Numbered from the stretch's first letter, positions 35,063 through 45,654 are shown. The stretch is DNA of 64,000 nt from Nostoc sp. HK-01 (GCA_003990705.1 AP018318.1:744001-808000), one strand, 5' to 3'. Program-made: numbers and translations. Notes: generated by a model not told the origin, from the letters alone.

Positions 35063-35851
35063 ATGAAAAAATTTATTAGAAAAACTTTAACTTTTCTTAC
35101 TGTATACAACGCCCACATGATGGAGTTTCGTGCAGAACTAATTTTATGGGTTTTGTCTGGGTCTTTACCTATAATCCTGATGGGTGTTTGGATGCAAGCA
35201 GCACAAGGAGGCAAATTTGGTTTGTCTTCTGTGGATTTTTCCCGTTACTTCCTCACAGTTTTTGTAGTTAGGCAAATAACGGTCGCTTGGGTAATTTGGG
35301 AATTTGAAAAAGAAGTTGTAGAAGGTAAACTCTCACCTAAATTATTGCAACCAATAGATCCTGTATGGCATCATGTTGCATCTCATCTGGCTGAAAGAGT
35401 TACTCGCATACCCTTTACTATATTGTTAACAGCTTTATTTTTCACACTTTATCCCCAGGCTTTGTGGTTGCCGAATTTAGGTCAAGTGTTTCTATTTACG
35501 TTAGCAGTAGTGTTAGCATTTATTTTGCGATTTGTAATTCAGTATACCTTTGCCGTGTTAGCCTTTTGGACAGAACGGGCTAGTGCGTTAGAAAATTTCT
35601 GGTTCTTGTTCTTTTTATTTTTATCGGGAATGGTTGCACCTTTAAATGTATTTCCCGAATATATTCGGAATATTGTTTTATTTACACCTTTTCCTTATTT
35701 AATTAATTTCCCTGCAAGTATTTTGGTGGGACTACCTGTGGATATAGTGCGGGGTTTTTTATGTATGATTGGTTGGATAATGGTGTTTTTAGGAACGAAC
35801 CGTTTGTTATGGCGCGCGGGATTAAAGCGTTACTCTGGAATGGGTGCGTGA
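35063..35851 (+). CDS. ABC-2 type exporter membrane protein
   Basis: The protein has six hydrophobic segments (for example LILWVLSGSLPIILMGVWM, VFLFTLAVVLAFILRFVIQYTF is one long pair, FLCMIGWIMVFLG). It pairs with the ATPase 88 bp upstream and matches the COG3694-like permease group. Two genes in the same order are common in cyanobacteria. The substrate could be a lipid or surface polymer; there is no evidence. Confidence 0.88.
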   Translation: MKKFIRKTLTFLTVYNAHMMEFRAELILWVLSGSLPIILMGVWMQAAQGGKFGLSSVDFSRYFLTVFVVRQITVAWVIWEFEKEVVEGKLSPKLLQPIDPVWHHVASHLAERVTRIPFTILLTALFFTLYPQALWLPNLGQVFLFTLAVVLAFILRFVIQYTFAVLAFWTERASALENFWFLFFLFLSGMVAPLNVFPEYIRNIVLFTPFPYLINFPASILVGLPVDIVRGFLCMIGWIMVFLGTNRLLWRAGLKRYSGMGA

Positions 35852-36027
35852 GTCAATTTTGGGTTTTAGATTTTAGATTCGATATTATACTGCTTTTCAC
35901 TTGGATAAAATACAGATTTATCCGCGTTCATCGGTGGTTAATTATATTTAATCGTAATTCACAAGAGCGAACATTTCTCTGGATCTAAATATTGTTTGAC
36001 TCATGCACAGCGGTTAGGCGCAAAGAA

Positions 36028-37107
36028 TTATTCTTCGCTATCTTGATATAAATCTTGTAAAGCTTGCAGTTGAGTTTTGCGCGCAACTCGACGATATTTT
36101 TTACTTTCTAGCTTGGGTTCGTATTTACTTTGTCCTTTACCTTTGGTTTTTAACTTCAAGGAGGATTCAGGATCGGCTTGTTGGTTTAATTGAGTTTGTC
36201 TGGCGATCGCTTCATCCAAAAACTCTACATAATGTTCATAGCGTTCCCAATTTCCTTGCACAGCACAATCAGGTTCGTCTCGATGTAAACAATCACTAAA
36301 TCGACAATGAGCAACTTTGAGTAACTTTCTCGCTTCGGGAAAATAGTGGACTAATTCTTCTGGTTGATAATCTAAATCTGGTTGATTAAAACCAGGAGTA
36401 TCTGCTAACAAACCACCATCAGGTAATTCAAATAATTCTACATGACGAGTAGTATGGCGACCACGGGCAAGTTTCCCGGAAATTTCTCCAACTCGCAGGT
36501 TAATATCGGGAATGAGGGCGTTGATTAAACTAGATTTACCCACCCCAGAAGGCCCAGCAATCACAGTAGTTTTATGGCTGAGATGAGTTACTACTTCGTC
36601 AATATTAAAATTGTTCTGCACACTGATAAATAACGGTTGATAACCCCAAGCTAGGAGGCGATCGCTAATTTCTTGCTGTTCCTGGGCTGAGATTAAATCG
36701 CTTTTATTCAAACAAAGTATCACATCCCAGCCAGTAGACTCAGCCTTAACTAAAAATCGACTCAATTGGTAAGGTTCTAATGGTGGATCAGCAACCGCAA
36801 ATACCAGCATAATCTGGTTAACATTAGCGATCGCTGGTCGATCTAATTGTCCAGTGCGGGGTAAAACTTCAGCGATCGCACCGCGTCCACCAGCCCAATC
36901 TGGTTCTTCCACCACAACGCGATCGCCCACCATTACCTGCTGTCCAATTTTTTTCAATCGCGTTCTGCGTGTACACAAAAGAATAGGGAAATGAGCAGAC
37001 TTTTTCTCTCTATCCTCTGGATCTAGCTGTACACGATAAAAATTTGCCTGTACAGCCAAGACGGTACCAAATAACTGTCCAGTAGTTGTCACAGTCTCCC
37101 CGATCAT
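36028..37107 (-). CDS. rsgA: Ribosome small-subunit biogenesis GTPase RsgA (YjeQ)
   Basis: Motif order shows the circularly permuted GTPase: NKSD (134-137) comes before GPSGVGKS (185-192) and DTPGF (236-240). An N-terminal OB-fold (about 1-80) and a C-terminal zinc site (C268, C273, H275, C281) are present. RsgA hydrolyses GTP on the 30S subunit during maturation. The start overlaps the TusA-like stop by 4 bp (ATGA), so translation is coupled. The tail of about 50 residues is Lys/Gln-rich. Confidence 0.95.
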   Translation of the reverse strand: MIGETVTTTGQLFGTVLAVQANFYRVQLDPEDREKKSAHFPILLCTRRTRLKKIGQQVMVGDRVVVEEPDWAGGRGAIAEVLPRTGQLDRPAIANVNQIMLVFAVADPPLEPYQLSRFLVKAESTGWDVILCLNKSDLISAQEQQEISDRLLAWGYQPLFISVQNNFNIDEVVTHLSHKTTVIAGPSGVGKSSLINALIPDINLRVGEISGKLARGRHTTRHVELFELPDGGLLADTPGFNQPDLDYQPEELVHYFPEARKLLKVAHCRFSDCLHRDEPDCAVQGNWERYEHYVEFLDEAIARQTQLNQQADPESSLKLKTKGKGQSKYEPKLESKKYRRVARKTQLQALQDLYQDSEE

Positions 37108-37361
37108 GGGCTAATGCTTGGACGGCGGACTAACAAAGAAAAATAATCAGAACAGTCTATAATTTGCTCTACCTGATAGCCTGCCATAGTCAAGCTATCA
37201 GGTACTTGCTCAATTGGTTCTCCTGGGTCGAGCCATACTTCGAGCAAATCTCCGGGCGACATTTTTTCTAAGCGGAGTTTTGTTCGCACGAAGTTAATTG
37301 GACAAGGAGTACCGCGCAAGTCGAGTTGAGCATCAGGAGTAGATACAGAAGATAGACTCAT
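37104..37361 (-). CDS. TusA-like sulfurtransferase-fold protein
   Basis: The 85-residue TusA/SirA-fold protein has the RGTPCPINF motif with Cys20, the usual sulfur-carrying Cys; but the second Pro of the CPxP box is Asn (CPIN). TusA carries persulfide sulfur for tRNA thiolation and molybdopterin in other bacteria; the altered box leaves its transfer role uncertain. It overlaps the dnaJ stop by one base and the rsgA start by four, so it belongs to a tight dnaJ-tusA-rsgA unit. Confidence 0.9.
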   Translation of the reverse strand: MSLSSVSTPDAQLDLRGTPCPINFVRTKLRLEKMSPGDLLEVWLDPGEPIEQVPDSLTMAGYQVEQIIDCSDYFSLLVRRPSISP

Positions 37362-38491
37362 TACTTAAACAAATTTCCCAAGAATCCTTCTAAACCACCT
37401 TTACCAGTGCGATCGCCTTTAATTTTAGCCAGCTTCTCTAGCAATTCTCTCTCCTCTGGGATGATCTTTGTGGGGATATCAATTAACACTGTTAGGAGAT
37501 GATCTCCGCGACTTACCGGATTACCTAAGCGGGGTACGCCACGATTTTCTAGCTTCATCACTGTATTCGGCTGAGTTCCTGCGGGAATGATTAATTCTAC
37601 TGGCCCATCGACTGTATTGACTTCTAAACGACAGCCTAAAATCGCCTGTAAGTAGCTAACTTTGATTTCTGAAAGAACGTTAATTCCATCCCTTTGGAAT
37701 TCTTCATCTTCGTTAACAAACAGGTAAACGTATAAATCTCCAGGGGGGCCACCACGTTGACCTGCATCACCTTCTTGTCCTATGCGTAAACGTGTACCGT
37801 TATCGACCCCAGCCGGAATGGTAATTTTGAGTTTCTTGGTGATTTGATTTGTACCCTTACCATCGCAAGAATCACACTTATCTTCAATTACCGAACCGGT
37901 ACCGTTACAAGTTGGACAAGTTGAAACTTGTGTAAAACTACCAAAAGGTGTTCTAGTTACCCGTCGCACCTGACCGGAACCGCTACAAGTTGAACAAGTA
38001 CGGGGGCGAGTTCCTGGTTTTGCACCGGAACCACTACAAGCCTCACAAGTTTCTAAGTGAGAAATGCGAATTTCTTTTTCACCACCAAATACCGCTTCGC
38101 GAAAGTCCAACTTCAGGTCTAGCCGTAAATCATCACCCCGTACTGGGCCACTGCGCCGTCTTTGCGCTGTCTGTCCACCCATACCACCGCCTGCAAAGCC
38201 GCTGAAAATGCTTTCAAAGATATCGGCAAAACCACCCATATCGCCCATATCTTGGAAGCCCACACCAGCACCGGAAACACCTTCTGGGCCAAAGCGATCG
38301 TAACGCGCACGGGTTTCTGGTTCTGAGAGTATCTCATAAGCGCGGTTAATTTCTTTAAACCGTTCTTCCGCACCCGCTTCTTTGTTCACATCTGGGTGAT
38401 ACTTGCGGGCTAAACGGCGGTAAGCTTGTTTGATTTCTTCTTTTTCGGCGTCACGAGAGACACCCAGAATTTCGTAATAGTCGCGGGCCAT
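37361..38491 (-). CDS. dnaJ: Chaperone protein DnaJ (type I)
   Basis: The J-domain has HPD at 32-34; a Gly/Phe-rich region follows (about 70-110); the four CxxCxGxG zinc motifs lie at about 149-213 and include [24 protein letters not shown] and CDSCDGKG; the C-terminal substrate-binding domain closes the protein. DnaJ hands unfolded proteins to DnaK and stimulates its ATPase. The 376 residues are of full length. Its neighbours on the same strand are dnaK and grpE. Confidence 0.97.
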   Translation of the reverse strand: MARDYYEILGVSRDAEKEEIKQAYRRLARKYHPDVNKEAGAEERFKEINRAYEILSEPETRARYDRFGPEGVSGAGVGFQDMGDMGGFADIFESIFSGFAGGGMGGQTAQRRRSGPVRGDDLRLDLKLDFREAVFGGEKEIRISHLETCEACSGSGAKPGTRPRTCSTCSGSGQVRRVTRTPFGSFTQVSTCPTCNGTGSVIEDKCDSCDGKGTNQITKKLKITIPAGVDNGTRLRIGQEGDAGQRGGPPGDLYVYLFVNEDEEFQRDGINVLSEIKVSYLQAILGCRLEVNTVDGPVELIIPAGTQPNTVMKLENRGVPRLGNPVSRGDHLLTVLIDIPTKIIPEERELLEKLAKIKGDRTGKGGLEGFLGNLFK

Positions 38492-39015
38492 ATAGCAAAG
38501 GTAAAAGATAGAAGGAAGAAGGCAGGAGGCAGGAGGTGAGGTAGCCCCCGTCTTGGCGGTTCCCGTCGATGGGGGACTGCCGAACCCGAAGGGCAGGAGG
38601 CAGGAGGCTTAGAAGAATTCCTAGTGAATTTTAACTCAGCACTCAGCACTCAAAACTCAGCACTTTTGTAAGGCAGAAGGCATAGATTAATTTTTATTAA
38701 TAATTGATTGTACCTTTTACCTTTTATAAAAATCACCAGTAAACATTCAGCAAAATTTGTTGTTGCCTGGGAGACTACAAAGACTAACGAAAGTTAACAG
38801 CAAAGTTAGCAGATGAGAGAATCTCTCGCTGTCTCTTTTACAATTGTGCTACGTGTCAGGGAAAAACCCTGCCCACGAACTAGAGGGGCTATCCGCACCA
38901 TTAGGTGTGGAAAACCCCCCATTAGTAATACACCACATCTGTATTTGCCGATAAAGGACAAAGTATTGAAGGTTTTAATTTCATACTTCATACTTTAGAC
39001 TTCATACTTTCTTAT
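38492..39015. repeat. dnaK-dnaJ gap with repeats and hairpins
   Basis: No gene seen. Near dnaJ there are GCAGGAGGCAGGAGG-type repeats (about 38520-38610) with a CCCCCGTC/GATGGGGG hairpin, ACTCAGC tandem heptamers at 38636-38664, and ACTTCAT heptamers at 38983-39010. A two-layer hairpin (GGGG 38885-38888 with CCCC 38915-38918, inside it CCGCACC with GGTGTGG) lies at 38885-38918. A dnaJ promoter is likely here, but no -10/-35 is convincing. Confidence 0.65.
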
Positions 39016-40977
39016 TTAGTCTATCGCCTCATAATCAGCTTGTGCAGTCATTTCCTCATCAAAATCAAAATTAAACTGTGGTATTACAGTTCCACTCGCA
39101 GGGTTTTCTAATTGAGATGTTAATACTGACTCTGAACCTTCTTCACCTTCATCAGAATTTTGACCGTTAGCGCGGTTGTAAACATCAGCACCGATCGCAA
39201 ATAAGGTTTGCTGGAAGTCATCTAAACAATTTTGAAATTCTTGCAGGGAAATACCAGGATTAGTCATCACCGCTTGAAGTTGGACAAGTTTTTCATTAGC
39301 TAAAGTTTTCATCTGGTCGCCAATAAAGTTGCCATTATCCTTCAAGGTTGATTCGTAACTGTTTAAGAGATTATCTGCTTGGTTTTTGAGTTCCACAAAT
39401 TCCTTGCGTTTTTTGTCTTCTTCCGCAAATACTTCTGCTTCTTGGCGCATCCGTTCGACTTCGTTGGAACTCAAACCACCAGTATTAGTAATCCGAATGC
39501 TTTGCTCTCTACCTGTGCCTTTATCTTGAGCAGCAACCTTGAGAATACCATTAACATCTATTTCAAAAGACACTTCGATTTGCGGAACACCACGGGGAGC
39601 CGGGGGAATCCCAGCCAACAAAAACTTACCCAGACTTTTATTATCCCGCGCCATTGCCCGTTCTCCTTGGAGAACATGAATTTCTACCGAAGTTTGCCCA
39701 TCAATAGCAGTGGAAAAAACTTGAGATTTACTAGTAGGAATTGTGGTGTTGCGTTCAATAATTTTAGTAAATACTTCACCTAGGGTTTCAATACCTAAAG
39801 ATAAGGGAGTGACATCTAATAACAGAAGATTATCAACTTCGCCACCAAGAACTCCCGCTTGAATTGCAGCGCCCAACGCTACAGCTTCATCAGGGTTGAT
39901 CGAACGATCAGGGGTTTTGCCATTAAAAAACTTAATTAAAGCATTTTGAACAGCAGGAATGCGCGTAGAACCACCAACTAAAATAATCCGATCTATATTT
40001 TGGGGTTTGAGGTCAGCATCTTTAAGGGATTGAATCATTGGTTCAATGGTAGCTTCAATCAAATTTGCAGCTAGTTCCTCAAATTTAGAACGGCTAAGTT
40101 CCATCTCTAGATGCTTTGGCCCAGATTCATCAGCCGTAATAAAAGGCAAGTTAATCGAGGTACTTGCCATACTAGAAAGTTCAATTTTGGCTTTTTCTGC
40201 TGCTTCTCGTAGACGCTGTAAAGCCATCTTGTCTTGGGCGAGGTTAATTTTTTCTTGTTCCTGGAAGCGTTCAATCATCCAGCGGACAATACAGTTATCA
40301 AAGTCATCACCACCTAGTTGATTGTTCCCACTAGTAGCTTTGACTTCAAAAACTCCATCTCCTAGTTGCAGAATGGAGACATCAAAAGTACCACCACCCA
40401 AGTCAAACACGAGAATTAGTTGCTCTTGGTCTTGCTTATCTAAGCCAAAAGCTAAAGCCGCCGCAGTCGGTTCATTGATAATTCGTAATACTTCTAAGCC
40501 GGCGATTGTGCCAGCATCTTTAGTTGCTTGCCTTTGAGCATCGGTAAAATATGCTGGTACGGTAATTACAGCTTGTGTGACAGTTTCACCGAGAAAATTT
40601 TCTGCATCCTGCTTCAATTTTTGCAGAATCATCGCCGAGATTTCTTGTGGTGTGTAGTTCTTGCCACGAATCTGCACATCAACAGTTTCATCTCGACCTT
40701 TAACACAATTGTAGGGAACGCGATCGCGTTCTTCTTCCGTATCTTCCCAACGACGACCGATGAATCGTTTGATACTGTAAACTGTATTTTCGGCATTAGT
40801 TACGGCTTGACGTTTTGCCAGCTGACCGACCAAGCGATCGCCACCCTTGCCGAATCCCACAATACTAGGAGTGGTTCGTCCGCCTTCAGAATTAGCGATC
40901 ACTATTGGTTGACCACCTTCTAAAACTGCGACGCAACTATTAGTCGTGCCTAAGTCGATCCCTATAACTTTTCCCAT
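39016..40977 (-). CDS. dnaK: Chaperone protein DnaK (Hsp70)
   Basis: The ATPase domain (about 1-385) starts [18 protein letters not shown] and includes [13 protein letters not shown] and [13 protein letters not shown]; the substrate-binding domain ([17 protein letters not shown]) and helical lid follow. The C-terminus is shorter than the usual acidic EEVD-like tail and ends YEAID. Cyanobacteria carry several DnaK paralogues; the link to grpE fits the DnaK1/DnaK2 class, which I cannot tell apart here. It refolds proteins together with DnaJ and GrpE. Confidence 0.97.
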   Translation of the reverse strand: MGKVIGIDLGTTNSCVAVLEGGQPIVIANSEGGRTTPSIVGFGKGGDRLVGQLAKRQAVTNAENTVYSIKRFIGRRWEDTEEERDRVPYNCVKGRDETVDVQIRGKNYTPQEISAMILQKLKQDAENFLGETVTQAVITVPAYFTDAQRQATKDAGTIAGLEVLRIINEPTAAALAFGLDKQDQEQLILVFDLGGGTFDVSILQLGDGVFEVKATSGNNQLGGDDFDNCIVRWMIERFQEQEKINLAQDKMALQRLREAAEKAKIELSSMASTSINLPFITADESGPKHLEMELSRSKFEELAANLIEATIEPMIQSLKDADLKPQNIDRIILVGGSTRIPAVQNALIKFFNGKTPDRSINPDEAVALGAAIQAGVLGGEVDNLLLLDVTPLSLGIETLGEVFTKIIERNTTIPTSKSQVFSTAIDGQTSVEIHVLQGERAMARDNKSLGKFLLAGIPPAPRGVPQIEVSFEIDVNGILKVAAQDKGTGREQSIRITNTGGLSSNEVERMRQEAEVFAEEDKKRKEFVELKNQADNLLNSYESTLKDNGNFIGDQMKTLANEKLVQLQAVMTNPGISLQEFQNCLDDFQQTLFAIGADVYNRANGQNSDEGEEGSESVLTSQLENPASGTVIPQFNFDFDEEMTAQADYEAID

Positions 40978-41084
40978 ACTTACAGTATTTGTACTGAATG
41001 CTTTTACCGTGTGTTGTTGCGCGGGATATTTTTGTACGGGCTAAAGCTAAAGGCTAAGTCTGTGAAACGCACTAACTAAGTATT

Positions 41085-41167
41085 GGCTGTTTGCCACAAA
41101 ACCAGTCCCTCTATGCAAATTACAGCTAGAGGGCGGGCTGCTAAACTGCGGCAAACCGTCAACAGCC
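41085..41167. other. Nested hairpin element in the grpE-dnaK gap
   Basis: Outer pairs GGCTGTT (41085-41091) with AACAGCC (41161-41167) and GTTTGCC (41089-41095) with GGCAAAC (41150-41156) overlap in register, and an inner hairpin CCCTCT (41107-41112) with AGAGGG (41128-41133) sits between them. The element is about 108-190 bases before the dnaK start and could be a folded RNA leader, a processing site or an inserted palindrome. No CIRCE (TTAGCACTC-N9-GAGTGCTAA) was found. The rest of the gap holds nothing coding. Confidence 0.5.
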
Positions 41168-41333
41168 CTTTCCTTGTTGAGATATACACTGCTCGCCTGT
41201 GCTGTGACCTAAGCACTCACTTCGTAAAAGTAAAAAGTCACAAGGTAAAAACAAAAACTTTATTCATAATTCTTTTTACTTTGGCTTTTTTACTTCGGAC
41301 GAAGGGACAGTCAGCGAGGCAGACAAATGCAGT

Positions 41334-42083
41334 TTAACTGTTAGCTGGACTCGACTGATCTTCTTGTGCAGTAGGTGTATCCTCTTTTGGAGCAGCCACC
41401 TTGACCATTGCATGACGTAGCACGCGATCGCCTATATAATATCCGCGTACTAACTCTTCTAACACTGTTCCTTCCGGATGTTCATCCGTAGGTTCGCGCA
41501 TTACTGCCTCATGGAGGTTAGGATCAAACTGTTCACCTTCAGGCCGCATCGGTGATACTCCTAAGCGTTTTAAGGAATCGACTAATTGTTTATAAACTCC
41601 TTGATAACTTTTGTGAATTGTCATCTCGCCATCGGTTTGTGGTTTTAGGTGCGCTCGCGCCCGTTCAAAATTATCAACCACTGGCAGTAATTCCAGAATT
41701 GTGTTCCGCTTCACCTGTGCATCTAGCTCTTCTTTTTCTTTGCTAGTACGTTTGCGGTAATTCTCAAAATCTGCCGCAATCCGCATGTACTGAGTACTAC
41801 GTTCTTCTACCTGCACCTTGAGAGACTCAATTTGTTGAGTCAACTCTGTCAAAGCGGTCGTTTCTGTTGGTGTTTTCTCGGTTGCAGCGAAGCCATCTTC
41901 TTGATTGAGCGCAGCCGTATCTCCTGATACATTGCTTGTGGCTGCCACTTGCTCAGTAACCTCGCTGCCAAATTCGTTGGAGTCTATTTGGGCTGGGGAG
42001 TCGCTCATCATTTCTTGCTTTACCTCTATTGGTTCACCCAATTGCTGGCTTGTATTGTTTACCTGTTTATTTTCGTCCATCAT
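41334..42083 (-). CDS. grpE: Nucleotide exchange factor GrpE
   Basis: The first 80 residues are acidic and probably disordered; then comes a coiled coil ([19 protein letters not shown]), the conserved [15 protein letters not shown] and a beta-wing end with [37 protein letters not shown] and [24 protein letters not shown]. GrpE releases ADP from DnaK. The first two codons are both ATG; either may start. The gene lies 356 bp upstream of dnaK on the same strand, with grpE first. Confidence 0.96.
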   Translation of the reverse strand: MMDENKQVNNTSQQLGEPIEVKQEMMSDSPAQIDSNEFGSEVTEQVAATSNVSGDTAALNQEDGFAATEKTPTETTALTELTQQIESLKVQVEERSTQYMRIAADFENYRKRTSKEKEELDAQVKRNTILELLPVVDNFERARAHLKPQTDGEMTIHKSYQGVYKQLVDSLKRLGVSPMRPEGEQFDPNLHEAVMREPTDEHPEGTVLEELVRGYYIGDRVLRHAMVKVAAPKEDTPTAQEDQSSPANS

Positions 42084-42380
42084 TGTCTCTTCCAGATACT
42101 ATTGAGGACAATAAATCACCGCAAAGGTAGATTTTCTTGCCAACATTCTTCTGGAAGTGATATCACCGTCATCCTATTGTGACAAATGGTGAATATATTA
42201 GCGCATACTCTCTCAGGACGGGAACCCGAACGACCAAGGATGAAGTATAAAGTATAAATTTCAGACTTCAGGCTTCAGACTTCAGACTTCCCTAGAAATT
42301 TTATTAAGTTTAAATGAAATTTCTGTGCCGTTGCTTGGGAATACTTTAAGCAGAGGTTTTCCCCTACTAATTGCTCACCT
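42084..42380. other. Divergent region between grpE and pilB
   Basis: About 300 bp, with ACTTCAG-like tandem heptamers near 42260-42295. It must hold both promoters, but no heat-shock CIRCE or clear -35/-10 pair was recognised. Confidence 0.5.
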
Positions 42381-44393
42381 ATGACTCAATCGTCCCCGCA
42401 ACGGCGCAGTACCGCTCTCACGACCCGAACAGAGTTTTCGCCATTCGGCAGTAAGCTAGTGCAATCTGGCTATGTTAATAGCGAACAGATGAGACAGGCA
42501 CTGATTGAAAGTCGCAAATCTGGCAGGCCCCTGACGGAAGTGCTGGAGTCGATCACTGGGCGACAACTATCGCCTGAATTTCTCAGGCAGTATAAAAAAC
42601 AACAGTTATTTGAACTTAAAATACTATACGGCGTTGAATCCCTAGATCCGGAAGTCAACAACATTGGCAATACAAATGTCGGCAGCCTGATTGAAACCCT
42701 GATTCCGGTGGATATTTGTCGTCGCCATCGTTTAGTACCACTATCGAAAAGTGAAGACCAAAACCCACCAAGCGTTTTAGTGGCGATGGTCGATCCGGAT
42801 AACTTAGAAGCTTCCGATGACCTAAATCGCATTTTGCGCCCTCAAGGCCTGGCATTACAGCGGATGGTGATTACTCAGGAAGACTATCAGCAACTCATCA
42901 ACCAATTTTTAGATGAGATGGCTGTGAAGCAAAAGCATCTGGAACAAGAAAAGTTTACAGATATTAATCAGGATTTAGAAAATCTTGGCAATCTGGATAT
43001 CCAAGATGCACCGGATGAAATGGAAGCTGATTTGGGATCAGCGATGAAAGGAGCAGAAGATGCTCCAGTCATTAACCTAGTGAACAGAATCTTGGCTAAG
43101 GCTTTACACGAGAAGGTTTCGGATATTCACGTTGAACCTCAAGAAGAAAACTTACGCATTCGTTTTCGTAAGGATGGTGTATTGAGTGAAGCTTTTGATC
43201 CCTTACCGAAAAAAATTATCCCGGCTGTCACAGCCCGATTTAAAATTATCGCCAGTTTAGATATTGCCGAACGGCGTATGCCCCAAGACGGGCGTATTCG
43301 TCGGATGTTTGAAGGTAGAAAAGTTGACTTTCGTGTGAATACCTTGCCCAGTCGCTACGGCGAAAAAGTAGTACTGCGGATTTTGGATAACTCGTCTACT
43401 CAGTTGGGATTGAATAAGTTAATCACCGATCCGGAAACTTTGGGTATTGTCCAAGAGATGGTTAGTCGTCCCTTTGGTCTAATTTTGGTGACTGGGCCAA
43501 CAGGTTCTGGTAAAACAACTTCGCTATATTCGGCATTATCAGAAAAGAACTCACCAGGAATTAATATCAGTACTGTTGAAGACCCGATTGAATATAGTTT
43601 GCCAGGGATTACCCAAGTACAGGTAATTCGAGAAAAAGGACTGGATTTTGCCACAGCACTACGAGCCTTTTTGCGGCAAGACCCAGATGTGTTGTTAGTG
43701 GGGGAAACACGGGATAAAGAAACCGCCAAAACAGCGATTGAGGCTGCCTTAACAGGTCACTTAGTATTAACTACCTTACACACTAACGATGCGCCTGGTG
43801 CGATCGCTCGTTTAGGCGAAATGGGCATTGAGCCATTCATGGTTTCTAGTTCTTTAATTGGTGTGTTGGCACAACGTTTAGTGCGACGTGTCTGTTCTGA
43901 ATGCCGCATTCCTTACACTCCCACTACAGAAGAACTAGCTCGCTATGGTCTATCTGCTGCTGGTGAGGTCGAACTCACATTCTACAAAGCTAATACTTTA
44001 ACTACAGAAGCTTTAACAGAAGCCAAAGCCAAAAATCATGTTTGCCCAACTTGTAATGGTGTTGGGTACAAAGGACGCTGCGGTGTTTATGAGGTTATGC
44101 GCGTCACTGAAAATCTGCAAACCCTGATTAACCAAGAAGCACCCACAGAACGCATTAAAGAAGTTGCGGTAGAAGAGGGTATGAAAACCTTGTTGGCCTA
44201 CAGCTTAGATTTAGTGCGTCAAGGAGCTACCACCTTAGAAGAAGTTGATCGGGTGACATTTACCGATACAGGCTTAGAGGCCGAGTTAAGAGCCAAACGT
44301 AAGAGTGGATTGACCTGTCGGACTTGCATTGCCGAACTTCAACCAGAATGGCTGGATTGTCCCTACTGTATGACACCCAGATTTCAAGATTAG
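42381..44393 (+). CDS. pilB: Type IV pilus assembly ATPase PilB
   Basis: The N-terminal GspE_N/MshEN-like region (about 20-190) precedes the secretion ATPase with Walker A GPTGSGKT (about 372-379), the Asp boxes (LDIAERRMPQDGRI), Walker B LLVGETRD and HLVLTTLHTND. The usual zinc Cys cluster (CSEC and CPTCNGVG) is seen. A further C-terminal CxxC-x10-CxxC (C646, C649, C660, C663) follows, a small zinc-ribbon not part of the classic PilB end. It drives pilus extension. It is the first gene of a pilB-pilT-pilC cluster. Confidence 0.96.
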   Translation: MTQSSPQRRSTALTTRTEFSPFGSKLVQSGYVNSEQMRQALIESRKSGRPLTEVLESITGRQLSPEFLRQYKKQQLFELKILYGVESLDPEVNNIGNTNVGSLIETLIPVDICRRHRLVPLSKSEDQNPPSVLVAMVDPDNLEASDDLNRILRPQGLALQRMVITQEDYQQLINQFLDEMAVKQKHLEQEKFTDINQDLENLGNLDIQDAPDEMEADLGSAMKGAEDAPVINLVNRILAKALHEKVSDIHVEPQEENLRIRFRKDGVLSEAFDPLPKKIIPAVTARFKIIASLDIAERRMPQDGRIRRMFEGRKVDFRVNTLPSRYGEKVVLRILDNSSTQLGLNKLITDPETLGIVQEMVSRPFGLILVTGPTGSGKTTSLYSALSEKNSPGINISTVEDPIEYSLPGITQVQVIREKGLDFATALRAFLRQDPDVLLVGETRDKETAKTAIEAALTGHLVLTTLHTNDAPGAIARLGEMGIEPFMVSSSLIGVLAQRLVRRVCSECRIPYTPTTEELARYGLSAAGEVELTFYKANTLTTEALTEAKAKNHVCPTCNGVGYKGRCGVYEVMRVTENLQTLINQEAPTERIKEVAVEEGMKTLLAYSLDLVRQGATTLEEVDRVTFTDTGLEAELRAKRKSGLTCRTCIAELQPEWLDCPYCMTPRFQD

Positions 44394-44431
44394 TTAATAG
44401 TCCAACCAAATAACAAAAGGAACGCAGAACT

Positions 44432-45550
44432 ATGGAAATGATGATTGAAGACTTGATGGAACAAATGATTGAAATGGGTGGTTCGGATATGCACTTATCC
44501 GCAGGTTTGCCTCCTTACTTTCGCATCAGTGGCAAACTGACACCTATCGGAGAGGAAATCTTGACTAATGATCAATGCCAAAGATTGATCTTTAGTATGC
44601 TCAACAATACCCAGCGTAAAACTTTAGAACAAACCTGGGAGTTAGATTGTTCTTATGGTGTGAAGGGTTTGGCTCGTTTTCGGGTGAATGTTTACAAAGA
44701 AAGAGGCTCTTACGCTGCTTGTTTACGAGCGTTAAGTTCCAAAATTCCTAACTTTGAAAAATTGGGTCTGCCAGATGTAGTGAGAGAAATGGCAGATAAG
44801 CCCAGAGGGCTAATTTTGGTGACAGGCCCTACAGGTTCTGGCAAAACAACTACACTAGCCGCAATTATCGACTTAATTAACCGCACTAAAGCAGAGCATA
44901 TTTTGACTGTAGAAGACCCAATTGAATTTGTTTACGAACCAATTAAAAGCTTAGTCCATCAACGACAACTGGGTGAAGATACAAAAAGCTTTGCTAACGC
45001 CTTGAAAGCAGCTTTGCGGGAAGACCCAGATATTGTCTTGGTGGGAGAAATGCGGGATTTAGAAACAATTTCTTTGGCGATTTCAGCCGCAGAAACTGGA
45101 CACTTGGTCTTTGGAACACTACACACCAGTTCAGCCGCCCAAACAGTTGACCGGATTATCGACGTTTTTCCCCATGAAAGACAAACTCAAGTACGGGTAC
45201 AGTTATCTAACTCTCTCGTAGCCGTATTTAGCCAAACTTTAGTATCCAAGAAAAACCCTAAACCTGGGGAATATGGTCGAGTCATGGCTCAAGAAATTCT
45301 GATTGTTACTCCTGCTATTTCTAACTTGATTAGAGAAGGCAAAACTTCACAAATTTACTCAGCTATTCAGACTGGTGGCAAATTAGGAATGCAAACCCTG
45401 GAGAAAGTTTTAGCAGATTATTACAAAGCTGGTACTATTTCTTTTGAAGCGGCAATGTCTAAAACTTCTAAGCCGGATGAAATTCAACGTCTTATTGGTG
45501 CTACAGCACCCCCAGCCGGAGCAAAACCAGGTGCTGCTAAAGCACACTAG
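44432..45550 (+). CDS. pilT: Type IV pilus retraction ATPase PilT
   Basis: The start (ATG 44432, AAAGGA ribosome site) is followed by GGSDMHLSAGLPPYFRISG, Walker A GPTGSGKT (about 132-139), VEDPIEFVY, AIREDPD-type LKAALREDPDIVLVGEMRD, and HLVFGTLHTSSA. PilT retracts the pilus, used in twitching and DNA uptake. The tail of about 20 residues is Ala/Pro/Lys-rich. It follows pilB by 38 bp. Confidence 0.96.
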   Translation: MEMMIEDLMEQMIEMGGSDMHLSAGLPPYFRISGKLTPIGEEILTNDQCQRLIFSMLNNTQRKTLEQTWELDCSYGVKGLARFRVNVYKERGSYAACLRALSSKIPNFEKLGLPDVVREMADKPRGLILVTGPTGSGKTTTLAAIIDLINRTKAEHILTVEDPIEFVYEPIKSLVHQRQLGEDTKSFANALKAALREDPDIVLVGEMRDLETISLAISAAETGHLVFGTLHTSSAAQTVDRIIDVFPHERQTQVRVQLSNSLVAVFSQTLVSKKNPKPGEYGRVMAQEILIVTPAISNLIREGKTSQIYSAIQTGGKLGMQTLEKVLADYYKAGTISFEAAMSKTSKPDEIQRLIGATAPPAGAKPGAAKAH

Positions 45551-45654
45551 AATTTCGTCGAGCATCAGAAAGTCAGTAATTAATAGTTAATATTTGACCT
45601 CACTATTAATTACTGATTTATTAACCAAATTTAAAATTTTGAATTTATATATCT

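Noticed and set aside
38806-38998. Short open frames on both strands between dnaK and dnaJ
   Set aside because: They run through hairpin and heptamer repeats and lack ribosome sites.
40528-40923. Open frame of 131 codons antisense to dnaK
   Set aside because: Antisense frames over dnaK are a well-known artefact of its codon pattern; no independent evidence.
40978-42380. CIRCE heat-shock operator (TTAGCACTC-N9-GAGTGCTAA) around grpE/dnaK
   Set aside because: Looked for by eye in both gaps and not found.
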